21,397 nucleotides of DNA, from contig NW_014577222.1 in the NCBI RefSeq assembly GCF_000485595.1, forward strand, positions 251,939 through 273,335, read 5' to 3'. Below the pieces are notes generated by a model, which saw only the letters and a list, made by a program, of their open reading frames with translations, was not told the origin of the DNA and searched no databases. Within the stretch, counting starts at the first letter, position 1, and each line of letters begins with the position of its first letter. A program made the position numbers and the translations under genes. Shown here piece by piece: positions 1 through 9,959 of the stretch. The stretch comes from Priapulus caudatus. Its lineage: Eukaryota > Priapulida > Priapulimorpha > Priapulimorphida > Priapulidae.

Positions 1-39
1 GTGCGTGTGCTTTTCTCTTCGCTCTCCCTGCTCTCTCTC

Positions 40-68
<29 letters not shown>
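1..68. repeat. TC-rich microsatellite tract
   Basis: The first 68 bases are pyrimidine-rich and end in an uninterrupted run of TC dinucleotides at about 45-68. This is a simple dinucleotide repeat that directly abuts the 40-bp minisatellite. No coding potential is seen. Confidence 0.9.
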
Positions 69-70
<2 letters not shown>

Positions 71-72
71 CC

Positions 73-240
73 CATGATGCGATGCTAGAATGCGATAGAA
101 AGTCAACCCCCACATGATGCGATGCTAGAATGCGATAGAAAGTCAACCCACCCATGATGCGATGCTAGAATGCGATAGAAAGTCAACCCACCCATGATGC
201 AATGCTAGGATGCGATAGAAAGCTTACACTGTCATGATGC
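73..240. repeat. Minisatellite, four 40-bp units plus a partial fifth
   Basis: CATGATGC recurs at 73, 113, 153, 193 and 233, an exact 40-bp period. Units 1-3 are nearly identical (GATGCTAGAATGCGATAGAA core). Unit 4 carries substitutions (aatgctagga) and unit 5 decays after about 8 bases. There are no unique spacers between units, so this is a tandem array and not a CRISPR. Each unit also has an internal echo (gatgcgatgc / aatgcgat), suggesting it grew from a shorter repeat. Confidence 0.92.
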
Positions 241-827
241 GGTAAGACGATGCCGAGCTATGAGACGTCACGCGTTGTGAGGGTACACGACCGACGACGT
301 TAGTGCCGGAAGTACTCGTCGCAAGCCGGCGCGGGTCGCCATCAACAGCTTTCGTGGCCGACGCGCTGCCAATGACGTCGCTATTGCCAGCTGATCACGA
401 CTGATGCAACATCATCGACACGCGAATCCACGCGCGAGGGCATTCGCGCGGGGAATGGAACAGCAGTCGCTGGCGACAACCGCAGCGGATTTGCTCGCCG
501 TTCGTGGTTCGAAAGTCTGCGTTCGACTGCTGCTTTGCTCGACTTATATTTCGTATAAAAACAGTTAAACCCGGATCAGTTTCGCGTACCCTATCTCTAT
601 ATCCTTTTTCGTATTGGATGCGTGTTGCCGCATGAAATACTTCTTTTCATAGTGTCAAGCGCCAGAATAGCTCTAGATTACATTTCGGGGCGCCTCAAGC
701 GTGGAAACCGCGTGTGATTTCTACACGCGCTCGTGCCTCAAACATGTTTGAATTCAAGCAGAATTTTCGCCGCTGAAGCGTTGAAGCCATACAACTCACA
801 ACAAGTGTGATTGTGACGGAGACATTA
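241..827. other. Unique intergenic DNA, no gene recognised
   Basis: This is mixed-composition, CpG-containing sequence with no ORF of convincing length and no recognisable RNA gene. The only notable signal is a possible core promoter at 554-582, listed separately. Confidence 0.6.
554..582 (+). promoter_or_regulatory. Candidate core promoter: TATA box plus TCAGTT initiator-like motif
   Basis: TATAAAAA at 554-561 is followed by TCAGTT at 576-581, which matches the arthropod initiator consensus TCAKTY. The spacing from the first T of the TATA box to the initiator A is 24 bases, a little shorter than the usual 30 or so. No ORF or splice structure downstream supports a gene, so this may be chance. 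Confidence 0.2.
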
Positions 828-1727
828 TCATAGATTCATCGCTTCCAGCTCGAGAAGCGCTGTTCGGATGTGTAGACGGGTGTAAGAACACACACAGCCA
901 CACAAGGGCAGCATGCCGAGGTGGTCATGTTCACTGTGTCGAATGGCCTTTCGGTCAATAGGGTGTAAGCTACTTTTCTTGAGCAAACAGGCGTGTTGAC
1001 ACTGTTGATAATTTTTATCGATCTCGCAACATAGCCCGTATACGACTGCCACGTAGCCAGGCGTGCAGACTCGAAGTTAGGAAGCTGTGGCATCTCAGAG
1101 GTTGGGTACGTTAGACCAAGCACAGGTCACAGACAGGCAGACCATCGTACCATCAATGTGAGATGTAAGGCGAGGGGCGTACAGCAACGATAGAGTGCGG
1201 GCAACATGCAGATATACACGCACGCGCACACACACAAACGCACACACACTCCACATGACCGGGCCGCAATCGCAATGTTGCATAAATCAAGAAGCACGGC
1301 AGCACGCAGGCTTTTAGTCTTTCAGCACCATTTAACACAATGGTGACGAAACTACATGCCTGATGGCAGGAGCTTCAACACTACTGCACAGCTCTAGCAA
1401 AGGTTAGGACTACACCCGTCTACGGACTCTCGCAAGACGAACCACACACGCTAGCGATCCCAGCTAATCTACGATTGCGCTCACCGTAGACATCAACAAG
1501 ACCCATATCATGTAGTTTCTTTCCGCATAGACTCGTAGGCGGCGGATTATCTAGTAACGCCACGCACCAGGGGACCCAGCTGGACCGAGCAAGCACGCAG
1601 TCCGCGACCGGTTAGCATTTTTCTATACTCAGCGGACTCTGCGACTGGGGCGCAGCGCTTAGTTCTCTCACGCTGCGCGCCAGCTACCCTGGAGCGACAT
1701 GACCTATGCCCACGAGCCTTATGTTAA
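828..1727. other. Unique DNA with a short CA/CG-rich run, no gene recognised
   Basis: About 900 bases without a supportable gene. A CA/CG-rich stretch at about 1213-1250 is the only clear low-complexity patch. Short open frames on the minus strand here read through that run as Cys/Val-rich peptides and look like repeat artefacts. Confidence 0.6.
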
Positions 1728-1961
1728 ATGCGATGCAAGAATGGCTCATACGCGCCACAAGATTGCCATTCTGTCTACCACTATGTTAGCCGGTTCTTGA
1801 TCAATGGGTTTGAAGTTTGTTGCGAGGGTGGTAAGGACTCTCGTGTAGTTGTTCTTTACAAAAGATGTAAATGTTGTGCTAAAATTATACAAGTATCATC
1901 ACCTCCTGTGTCGCACATGTTGTTACATGTTACTAGCTACTGTAGGTACTTTGTGCACTAA
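1728..1961 (+). CDS. Small Cys-rich hypothetical ORF (weak)
   Basis: A 77-codon ATG-to-TAA frame with eight cysteines, including a C-x-C-C cluster near residue 50 and a C-C pair near residue 31. An in-frame TAA lies immediately before the ATG, so the ORF cannot extend upstream. Third codon positions look T-rich compared with the flanking DNA, and an ATTAAA polyadenylation-like hexamer occurs about 27 bases after the stop (1988-1993). I do not recognise a family. No signal peptide, splice site or promoter is evident. It could be a chance ORF or a fragment of something inserted; the low confidence reflects its size. Confidence 0.15.
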   Translation: MRCKNGSYAPQDCHSVYHYVSRFLINGFEVCCEGGKDSRVVVLYKRCKCCAKIIQVSSPPVSHMLLHVTSYCRYFVH

Positions 1962-2435
1962 GCATGCTACATTATGTGATATTGTATATTAAACAGTCCT
2001 CATGACCATGTAGGAGGACATAGTAGCGCCGGGTAGCGCCGATGGTGCTCGCTTTTCTTTTCGTTATGCTTTACCATCTGTCTGATCAGTAAGTCCTTGC
2101 GAAAACTCTCTGAAGGAGGCTACTCTTACTGAGCGGCCTATGGGGGGTTGTACGCTATATGTAAAGCTAATGCTCTATCGATGCAATGCGCATGAACACG
2201 TTGAAATTTTTAGCAAAAACTTCACTCGAAGTCATAGCCAAAAAGCCAGAAGAAGGTAGCTACTCGGTACGATGCGGGGGCTGGGGAGCGCGCGGTGCTG
2301 GGTCAATTCACGTTGCTAGGGATCGTGAGCAAGATCCTAATTCGCCTGCGGCACCGTCATAGTCGAGGCGATTGCCCCGGTAGAACGCAGAACGCGCGAC
2401 CCAAATTTTCGAACGACGCCACTATCGTCATCTAA
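1962..2435. other. Unique DNA, nothing recognised
   Basis: No coding, RNA or repeat feature is seen here beyond the tiny duplication gtagcgccg at about 2023-2040. Confidence 0.6.
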
Positions 2436-4148
2436 GTCTAATTGATACATATCTACTCTATTGTATCTAACTCTCGATCTATAATTCCTATCTACATCCT
2501 CATCGTATCTACTGCTATCTATCATGCTATTCTATTTAATCAAGTCTTATAAAGATCTTAATCCCTACGTGCTATCTATTAGGTCATCAGTCATCATGAT
2601 ATCTTATCGTTATCGTATCCTTACTCCTGAGTCTAGCCATCTATTACCTATCATACCCTATCTACTCAATACAAACTTACAATCTACTCTCATCAGTCAT
2701 CCGTATCTATCCTATGCGTATCCCCTATCTAATCCTACTCTACCCTCTACTCTAATCTATCGTAATACTATTACTCTATGCTATCCTCCATCTATCTATC
2801 CTCTAATTCACTCTGATCTCAGTCTATCGTAGTTCAGTCTGATCTGAGCACGCCTGTCTAATCTATCTATATATCTGATCTATCATACTATCATGCTAGT
2901 CACTCTATCTCACGCTATCTGTGTATCTACGTCTATCTATCGGCGTAGCTACTAGTCTATTATCTATGCCTTTAAGTCATGCCTCATCTATCATATCCGA
3001 TATCATAGTCTATCTACGTGCTATATATCTACTGCTGATCTATGCTCCATTGTAATCCATTCGCCATCTATGTATTACTGCTCATCCGTACTCTATGCTA
3101 CTTATCTATCCTATCCATCCATCGGGCATCCATAATCCATTCATCTATCTATCTATCTATCTAGTTCTATGTAGTCCGTATCTATCTAGTCTATTTATTG
3201 TAGTCGTATTCTAATCTATCTATCTACTAATCTATCTTATCTATCTATTCTAGTCTGAAATCACTATCCAGTATCTATCTATCTAGTCGTATATACTCTA
3301 TGGCTACGCTATCTATCTTCAACGTCATCAAGTCTATCTATCTAACTATTCTAGTCTAGTCTATAGACTATATCGTAGTCGTATCGTATCATATCTATCT
3401 AGTAATATTATCTTATACTAAGTCCCTACGTTTACTCTTATCGCTTAGTCGTACGTATCTATCTATCGAATTATCTCATCTATCTAGTCTACTCTATCCT
3501 ATTATTATGCTGATCTTATCTCAGCTACTCGCATCAATCCATCAATCCTTATCCATCCATGCTCCATCCATCCATCCATGTATCTATCTATCTATCAGCA
3601 GTCGTCATCATACATTCTATCTATCTATCTATTTAATCTAATCTCGTAGTATATTATATCTTATCTATCTAGCTAATCTATCTGTTATGCTATCTAGTCT
3701 ATCTATCCTATCATTCTAGTCATATCTCATCTTATCGAATGTCACTTTCTAGCTATGTTAATCTGATCTATCCTTCCTTACTTTCATTTTAATCTACTCT
3801 CCATCTAGACTAACTCTATGTATCTATCTATCTATCTGATCTAATTTATCTATTAATTTATCTAATCTATGCTATCTATCTATTTATTTACTGTACTCGT
3901 CTAGCTGATCTCGTATCCCTCGATCTAATGCACATCAATCCAGACTTCTATTAATCTATTGCTATCTATCTAACTCACTCCTATCTATCATATTATATAA
4001 CTTATCTATCTATCTGTCTCATTGATTATCTATCTCATTAGCCTATTAATCTACTCGAATCAACTTCAATCAGTATTTAATTATCATATCTGATCTATCT
4101 AGTCTATGATTGTAAGTGCGGGGAGGGGTTATCTATCTATCTATCCCT
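2436..4148. repeat. Degenerate (TATC)n / GATA-type array, about 1.7 kb
   Basis: Nearly the whole segment is made of tatc, atct and atcc words with frequent point changes. Perfect islands of four or more units occur at about 3144-3164, 3583-3597 and 3618-3633. The bias is strand-specific: TATC is on the plus strand and GATA on the minus strand throughout. Open frames here (for example 2524-2832) read as Ser/Tyr/Leu/Ile-rich repeat peptides and are not genes. The pattern suggests an old tetranucleotide array decaying by mutation. Confidence 0.88.
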
Positions 4149-4292
4149 CTCTCTCTCGGGAGGGCGCCGCCGCCCGCGCAACCCGGGCCTCGCAGTCTCC
4201 TGGCACACACACCGCGCCCATCCCGTTCTCTCTCTCTCATCTCTGGCTCTCTCTCTCTCTCTCTCTCTTCCTTTCTCCTAATATATATATAT
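4149..4292. repeat. CT-rich tract with a (TC)n run and a short (AT)n run
   Basis: This region contains ctctctctc at 4149-4157, a TC run at about 4248-4268 and an AT run at about 4280-4291. It extends the TATC array into a compound microsatellite, interrupted by a GC-rich stretch at about 4160-4200. Confidence 0.85.
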
Positions 4293-4451
4293 GATTATTA
4301 TCTGGCCGACCTTGACAAAAGTTGCTATGCCTTGTTCTACCCTCTACTATTTGCTGATCCAACAGGAACGGGAGGCGCCTGATGTGGAAATGTGTTCCGT
4401 CAGCGCTGATTACAGTCAAAGTTGTGTCGGGCGAGGCTGAGCGCCGTTACG

Positions 4452-4515
4452 TATAAAAGACCATGGTTAGCGTCCCATCTATTCGGCCACCAGCTTCTCT
4501 ACACCAGCTCAAGAT
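4452..4515 (+). promoter_or_regulatory. Candidate TATA promoter with short leader
   Basis: A consensus TATAAAAG lies at 4452-4459. About 25-30 bases downstream begins a pyrimidine-punctuated leader (cttctctacaccagctcaag) leading to AAGATGTAAAT at about 4510-4521. The ATG is followed at once by TAA. The string could instead be an exon end with a GTAAAT splice donor, an arrangement found when a first exon is mostly 5' UTR. No second exon can be identified in the window, so the gene itself is not supported. Confidence 0.25.
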
Positions 4516-4619
4516 GTAAATAGTGAGAGCAGCGTGATGAATGCGCATGTATGTCATTATTGTTACTGGGCTTCACCGGACGTTAAATATAACTAAGGAC
4601 GCATATGTTACGATCTATA

Positions 4620-4655
4620 TTCAGCTGGATAATATGAGCCATATATCCAGCTGAA
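4620..4655. repeat. Perfect 12-bp inverted repeat with 12-base loop
   Basis: The arm ttcagctggata (4620-4631) is the exact reverse complement of tatccagctgaa (4644-4655). An alternative inner pairing, ATATG with CATAT, could extend the hairpin. No T-run or transposon termini accompany it. Confidence 0.8.
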
Positions 4656-5000
4656 GGTAGAGGTGCAGGCCAAGATGTATCGGGCAGGTTTCATTTCGAT
4701 GAGTATCGCTCATGGCAGTTAATCTACAACCAATCAGCGTATAGAGTTAGAACTAAAATTGCGATTACGATCTCGATGCCCGTCGGTAATGCGCGACGAT
4801 GGAAAGCCCATACCAGCTCAAACCCAGAACAGTCGTTATGAAACGGCGCGAGTGAGGTTAGGAGATCACATGTTAATTTACGGTCGACGTACACTCACCG
4901 AGTACGCGCACCGCACGCACGCACCCACTGCGCGAAGTAACACCATATTATAATAGTATATGAATATATTAACGTTTGGTGCGTGTGGGCCGTCTAGTGA
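4656..5000. other. Unique DNA, nothing recognised
   Basis: No gene or repeat is seen beyond a short acgcacgcac run near 4910-4925. Confidence 0.55.
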
Positions 5001-5445
5001 GTGCCTGATAGTGTTGAGTCGTGCGTGCGCGCGTGGTGTGTCATGCGTCCTGGGTGGAGTAGGGTTAATGGAGTTGGCTTATACGTAGCTGCCGGGCGCG
5101 GCGGGCGCTGTGCATACGTGAGTGAAGCGCCGCGCGGTTGCCACGGCGCGTGTTTCTGGCGCGGAGTTCGACACCGGGCTCTTCCTATACATAAACTTGG
5201 AGGTGAGGGGTTATGTTAAAACGTGAGATGTGCGTTGTGGGAGTGTCCATATGCCAGTGGGGGTGGCCCGCGTTTTGTTGTGCATTCCGGGTGTGCGGGT
5301 GTGGCACTGCGTGTGTCGTGTGTGATGTGTGTGTGTGGTGTGTGTGGTATGTGTGTGATGTATCACGTGCGTGGTCGCGCGCTGTCGTTATATGTAAGCT
5401 TTATGTGTGTCTGTCTGTCAACAGTCATATCTGCGGGCAGTGCGT
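5001..5445. repeat. GT-rich low-complexity region
   Basis: The plus strand is strongly G/T biased, with tgtgtg runs densest at about 5280-5360. The open frames across it are Cys/Val/Gly-rich repeat artefacts. Confidence 0.6.
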
Positions 5446-5715
5446 GTTGGCGACGTAGGTAGCAGCACAGACTGAAGGAGGCAGTTAGATTGGAGCTTAT
5501 GGCACGGGCGACGTGACCGTGACGACAAACAGCAATTATAATCGCTCAGCGATCGCCGTTCCTCCTACATGAGATCACCTCTGGCAGCCCGTAGATTTTT
5601 CCCCTCCGTCGGCTACTCAACCCGCGTGGTTCGACTGGGCACGCGCCGTCATAGCTCTCCAATTTAGTATGCAAAAAGGTATATACATAGAAAGTGAATA
5701 TATTTACTATATAAT
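5446..5715. other. Unique DNA, nothing recognised
   Basis: No open frame, RNA gene or repeat worth calling is seen. Confidence 0.5.
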
Positions 5716-5920
5716 ATAGAGACGAGAGCAGAGACCGAGCGACGAGAGATAGACTGAAGGCGAACGCGAGAATAGAAAGGAGTAAGAGAGAAGAGGAGAG
5801 AGAGAGAGGCGAGAGAAAGAGAAAGAAAGCGGACGAGGAAACGAGAGCGGATCGGAGAGAGAGAAAAGAGAGCAGACGCAGAGGAGCGGCGGAGAGACGG
5901 ATAGAGAAAGAGATTTTCTA
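5716..5920. repeat. GA-rich purine tract
   Basis: Dense gagaga/gaaaga words on the plus strand with occasional C and T interruptions. This is low-complexity sequence and shows no coding signal. Confidence 0.75.
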
Positions 5921-6803
5921 TGTATTTATATTAGGATCTAGGTAGAAGCTAGCTATAATAGTTTCGGAGTAATGGAGTTATGATTAGTGCATTCGATGAC
6001 GTTGAGTCGGTGTCGGCGTGCCACTTGAGTGCGCGAGTGGCCCGTGGCGGGGCAGCTGGGGACGTAGTATAGCTTCGTGAAATATCACGATGTCACGATG
6101 GATTGGGGCCCGCACAAGTGTTCTAGCGCGAGCGATCGGACCAGTATGTGCTTAGTACGGGCCGCGCGGTCAGACTCTATACACAGGTCAATTAGTATGC
6201 GCTGCAACAAGCGAACCCTGTACATGAAAAATCGCGATCACGCTCACCATCAATTCTCTGCTACGAGTCAGGGGCTATTGTCTGACCGGCACCCCCTTGT
6301 TAAGCTCGGGTCATTCTTCTGCAAATCGTCGACTTTCTATCCTATCTCATTGCTCTCCTGCCGCACTTCCTCTCTCTTTCATATCCTATCTCATCCTCCT
6401 CTCGTTGGTCTCATCTCTCTCATCTACTAATACGTAATATAGTTGTACTGAATTAATGGACTTATATAATAATATACGATACGTATATCATATACCAGCA
6501 TAGTACGAATGATTACACACACACTACACATGCACACCCGCAGCAAACCACGCCACGGCACAGCCGCACACACGACAACACAATAATAGATAATATATAA
6601 TATTATTATTATTATATACTAACTATATATGATTAGATATAGGGTATAACATACCAATAAAGCATAAAATAATATAACATTAAAATGTAACACAACCAGA
6701 GATGTAGGTTATAGCGAGGAAACCAGGCCGTGATGTTGCGAGCAAAGTGAATATTACAGATGGGACGAAGAAGGATGCGAAAAAGACGAGTATGTCATTA
6801 AAA
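5921..6803. other. Unique DNA, then CT- and AT-rich flank of the retrotransposon
   Basis: No gene is supported. The 117-codon frame at 6077-6430 ends in a CT-rich stretch (about 6350-6425) and resembles no family I know. From about 6430 to 6700 the sequence is AT-rich with tat/att words. This is the left flank of the LTR element. Confidence 0.55.
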
Positions 6804-6807
6804 CATA
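6804..6807. repeat. Left target-site duplication (CATA)
   Basis: CATA directly precedes the TG of the left LTR and is repeated directly after the CA of the right LTR at 14361-14364. Four-base duplications are usual for Ty3/gypsy integrases. Confidence 0.8.
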
Positions 6808-7954
6808 TGTAACGTTTTCTCTCTCTTTCCTTTTACTACTTGAATACTACCATTGGCCGTATGTTACCGTTTACCGTGGTATAGGTCCGGTTGCCGTTGT
6901 CGCCGCGCACCCTGACAGGGCCGTTACCACCCCGTACTTTACGAGTTCGATCACAAGGATCGCGGCGAGGCAGAGGCAGCCAAACACCCGAGCGTCAAGA
7001 AAGGGGGGTTCCGGTCGTCCAGTAAGAGATACGGAGGGGGTGGGGGGTGCCGGTCACGAAGCGAGAAGTAATAAGTAAGAAGTAGAAGTATGTTTATTAT
7101 TTATTAGGTAACGCTTGCTGTAGCCTCGCGTCACACATCTACCAACACAGCGACAGCAGCACGTTCGCTCCGAGCCAGACTCGAGTCATCATCGAGCGCG
7201 ATTCGACGCGTAAGACCATCACGCCACCGTAACATGGCGAACTAATAATCACTACGTGCGATTTAAACGCCAGTGCCTATACATCACAAATAAGGTCGGA
7301 CAACAGATCACTTCGCTATACCGTAGACGGTCTAACGAGCGTCCTTCTCGCGGTGGCGACCCCTGGTGTACAAAATATGCGGAAGCTCGGTTCGCAGGGC
7401 GAATGCAAATTGTTGAGGAAAAACCCGCGAGTGTCAGGGTTAGCTTAAACTGTAGTAACGCGAGTGTTTACAAGCTCACTCACAACCTCTGATGTGTCTG
7501 CGCACACTCACCGCACACGCCAGCTACATATGATTATTACACCATCAGTATACATTCCGTACAGTACATTCCGTACATGAATCCTACATATATCCGTATA
7601 GGAATCCTACAGTATTCCGTACATTCCCTACAGTATACATACCACACTAGTAGTAGTACTAGTACCGTACGCGCACTAGGCCTACGAAGATCTGCTATGA
7701 CACTGATTCACACATGCACGATTGATATCGCCCGGACACATTTAAAAACACAGCTGCTCTCTCATAAACTCTCGCGTCTCTCTCTCTTTTTGAGCCGTTT
7801 CTGCCTATTGTTTTTACCATGCCGTGGACCCTTCTCGCGGAGGGTACACACAAATTGTTCATTGCGGGACACCCCCACTATCGCTATCTCTCGTGAGATA
7901 AAACTATAACACCCGCTACAGCAACGCACGATCCTAAAAAGAAAAACTGCTACA
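6808..7954 (-). repeat. 3' LTR (left copy), 1147 bp
   Basis: On the element strand it begins TGTAGCAG and ends CGTTACA, giving TG...CA termini. It aligns with 13084-14360 nearly throughout, except that it lacks a 160-bp segment present in the other LTR. It includes a perfect 7-bp palindrome pair (ACTAGTA / TACTAGT, 7646-7663) that is conserved at 14060-14077. Open frames inside (7256-7492, 7577-7909) are not genes. Confidence 0.95.
7093..7105 (-). promoter_or_regulatory. Tandem AATAAA polyadenylation signals in the 3' LTR
   Basis: On the minus strand, AATAAA occurs at 7100-7105 and again at 7093-7098. Both are conserved at 13358-13370 in the other LTR. Their position about 290 bases before the LTR end fits retroviral-type R/U5 polyadenylation of the element transcript. 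Confidence 0.5.
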
Positions 7955-7967
7955 CTCCCCCCAACTT
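7955..7967 (-). other. Polypurine tract (plus-strand DNA primer site)
   Basis: On the minus strand this reads AAGTTGGGGGGAG and abuts the first base of the 3' LTR (TGTAGCAG). This is the expected place for the RNase H-resistant purine primer. It also fixes the LTR boundary, because the other LTR is followed here by unrelated sequence. Confidence 0.85.
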
Positions 7968-8182
7968 AAAATTGAAAAGCCCCTCCTCAATTTATACTAC
8001 CAACTAAAAATAAAACATAGCAGATGACACATGCTATACTAGTCCACTGGGAGCAACCGCACGTTGTAAACACACATTCCGCTAAGAACAAGGGGCAACC
8101 GCCCAGCGGTAAACATTACAAAAAAATGCGTCAACTACAAAATAAACTAATCACGGCACGGGGCGCTTAGTGGGCCCCGGCA
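7968..8182 (-). other. Untranslated segment between pol and polypurine tract
   Basis: About 215 bases with no open frame of note. No third gene (env-like) is present, so the element is a plain gag-pol retrotransposon. Confidence 0.7.
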
Positions 8183-8970
8183 TTATGCGAATCTCCTCCC
8201 CCGCTGTGACGTGGCCTTCTCCAGGTCCACGGGTCGGTAGAACGTCCGGCGTCGACTGCGACCTGTAGGCTCCCTGGCCCCCGGGAACTCGCTTGCCGAC
8301 GCTCCGCCGTAGTCCTCACCACGTGCTATGGTCTCGGTCTTGTTCGGGCTGACGCCAGTGCTCTCCTGCATGGTTCCCCGATAGGCTGCCATAACATACG
8401 GGAGATGGTCGTCCCAGTCACCGCAGTGGTCGTGCAGTGGTCACCGATTGAACCGCTCCACCAGGCCGTCCGACTGAGTGTGGTAGGGTGTCGTCCTGGT
8501 CTTCTCAATTCCAAGTAGATCGCACACCCCGGCAATCAACCGCGACTCGAAATTTCGCCCCTGGTCAGAGTGGAGTGTCCTCGGCACACCAAACCGTGAG
8601 AAGAAGTTCGTGACGAGGCAGTCTGCCGTCGTCATCGCTGTCTGGTCGGGTAGTGCGTAAGCCTCAGTCCATTTTGTGAAGTAATTGCACAGAACGAGTA
8701 TGTGCTGATTACCCGATTTGGTCACTGGCAAGGGCCCCATGAAGTCGATGGCCACGCGCTCCATTGGTGCACCCACCGGCTGTTGCCGAAGTCCCGCACG
8801 GCGCTTCCTCCCTCCTTTCCTCCTGGCGCACACGTCAGACTGCTGACACCACCTCTTGATGTCGGCCCGCATCCCCGGCCACATAAACCTCTGACACACC
8901 CACTCCAGCGTCTTCAGTGCCCCGAGGTGTCCTGACATCCGGGCCCCATGTAACAAGTTCATTATCTCCC
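8183..8970 (-). other. Integrase domain of pol, truncated C-terminus
   Basis: The N-terminal zinc-binding region has the two histidines in LLHGARMSGHLG. The CxxC that should follow reads CQQSDVC, with Ser (TCT, 8837-8839) where the first Cys of the pair is expected. The catalytic core keeps its D-D-E: AIDFMGPLP, LHSDQGRNF and GLVERFNR. A TGA stop follows directly at 8441-8443. Readable homology resumes with DWDDHLPYVMAAYRGT and STGVSPNK, then is lost. No GPY/F module is seen before the stop at 8183, so the tail is shortened or rearranged. Confidence 0.88.
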
Positions 8971-9363
8971 GTCGCATCTCTGGGGGAGCCACAAGCCTTG
9001 GCCGCGCGTCGCCGCGCAGGTAGTCCGGTGACAATAGATGGTGCAGCAGTCCTCGGCGTACCTCAAACTGGCTCCAGTTGTGCCAGAACGTCTTCCCTTC
9101 CCAGGAGAGACTTGCCATATCATTGTAGGTGGGTTGGTCAGCGTGGGCCCGCTTCAAGTCAAGGATCTTCTTGATCATGGGATCCCCATGCTGCCACTTT
9201 TCTACCTGGGCGGTGTCCCAACGGTCTAGCGCCTCCCCATCCTTTTCTGGCACCGGGCTCCATTGTCCTGGCCGACGCCTCGCTCTCGCACGAAGCACCC
9301 GTCTCGCAACTGCAACACTGCAGTCTGGGCAGTCAGCACGCTTACACCGTCGACAACCAGGCT

Positions 9364-9720
9364 GCCGCGACAATCCGTCTGCGTTGCTATGAAGCCTCCC
9401 AGGGCGATGTTCGATTTTCAAATCGAACGTCTCAAGGTAGGCGATCCACCTCGCCACCATGCCCTCTGGCTCCTTGAAGTTCAGAAGCCAGGTGAGCGAC
9501 GCATGATCGGTCCGCACGGTGAAGTGTCGTCCGTGGAGGTAGTGCCGGAATTGCTTGACGGCGGTCACGACGGCCAGCAACTCCCGGTTGGTGGTACAAT
9601 ACCTCCGCTGCGTCTGGGAGAGCGTCTTACTGGAGTAGGCGATCACCCGCTCCACTCCCCCTTGACACTGCGAAAGCACTGCCCCCATACCGGTCGCACT
9701 GGCGTCAGTGTCAACTGTAA
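9364..9720 (-). other. RNase H domain of pol
   Basis: It starts with TVDTDASATGMGAVLSQ (first catalytic Asp), followed by TTNRELLAVV (Glu), RTDHASLTWLL (Asp) and HSNADGLSRQ (last Asp). All four acidic positions are intact and no stop interrupts this part. It would degrade the RNA strand of the RNA-DNA hybrid and process the polypurine primer. Confidence 0.88.
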
Positions 9721-9959
9721 ACTCCCCCTCTGGTAGCGGGTAAGCCAGTACCGGTGCCTCTGTCAATTTCGGCTTGAGCATGCAGAATGCCACCTGGCAG
9801 CTCTCCGTGCAGCGAAATGGATGGTCCTTCCGCGTCAGGTCGGTGAGTGGCCATGCCACGGTTGCAAACCTGGGGATGAACCGCCGATAATAGTTGGCAA
9901 GGCCGAGAAAACTCCGCACCTCGCTAACATTCTCCGGTCGGTCCCAACCACTAACGGCC

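Noticed and set aside
73-240. CRISPR-like regularly spaced repeats
   Set aside because: The 40-bp units are contiguous and the whole unit repeats. There are no variable spacers, and the setting is a eukaryotic genome.
6077-6430. 117-codon plus-strand ORF as a gene
   Set aside because: No recognisable domain, the C-terminal third comes from a CT-rich stretch, and no regulatory signals are seen.
7968-8182. env-like third gene of an errantivirus-type element
   Set aside because: Only about 215 bases separate pol from the polypurine tract, and no transmembrane or furin-type frame is present.
9263-9736. 157-codon plus-strand ORF
   Set aside because: It lies antisense to the RNase H/integrase part of pol. 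The minus-strand frame has clear domain motifs and explains the open reading.
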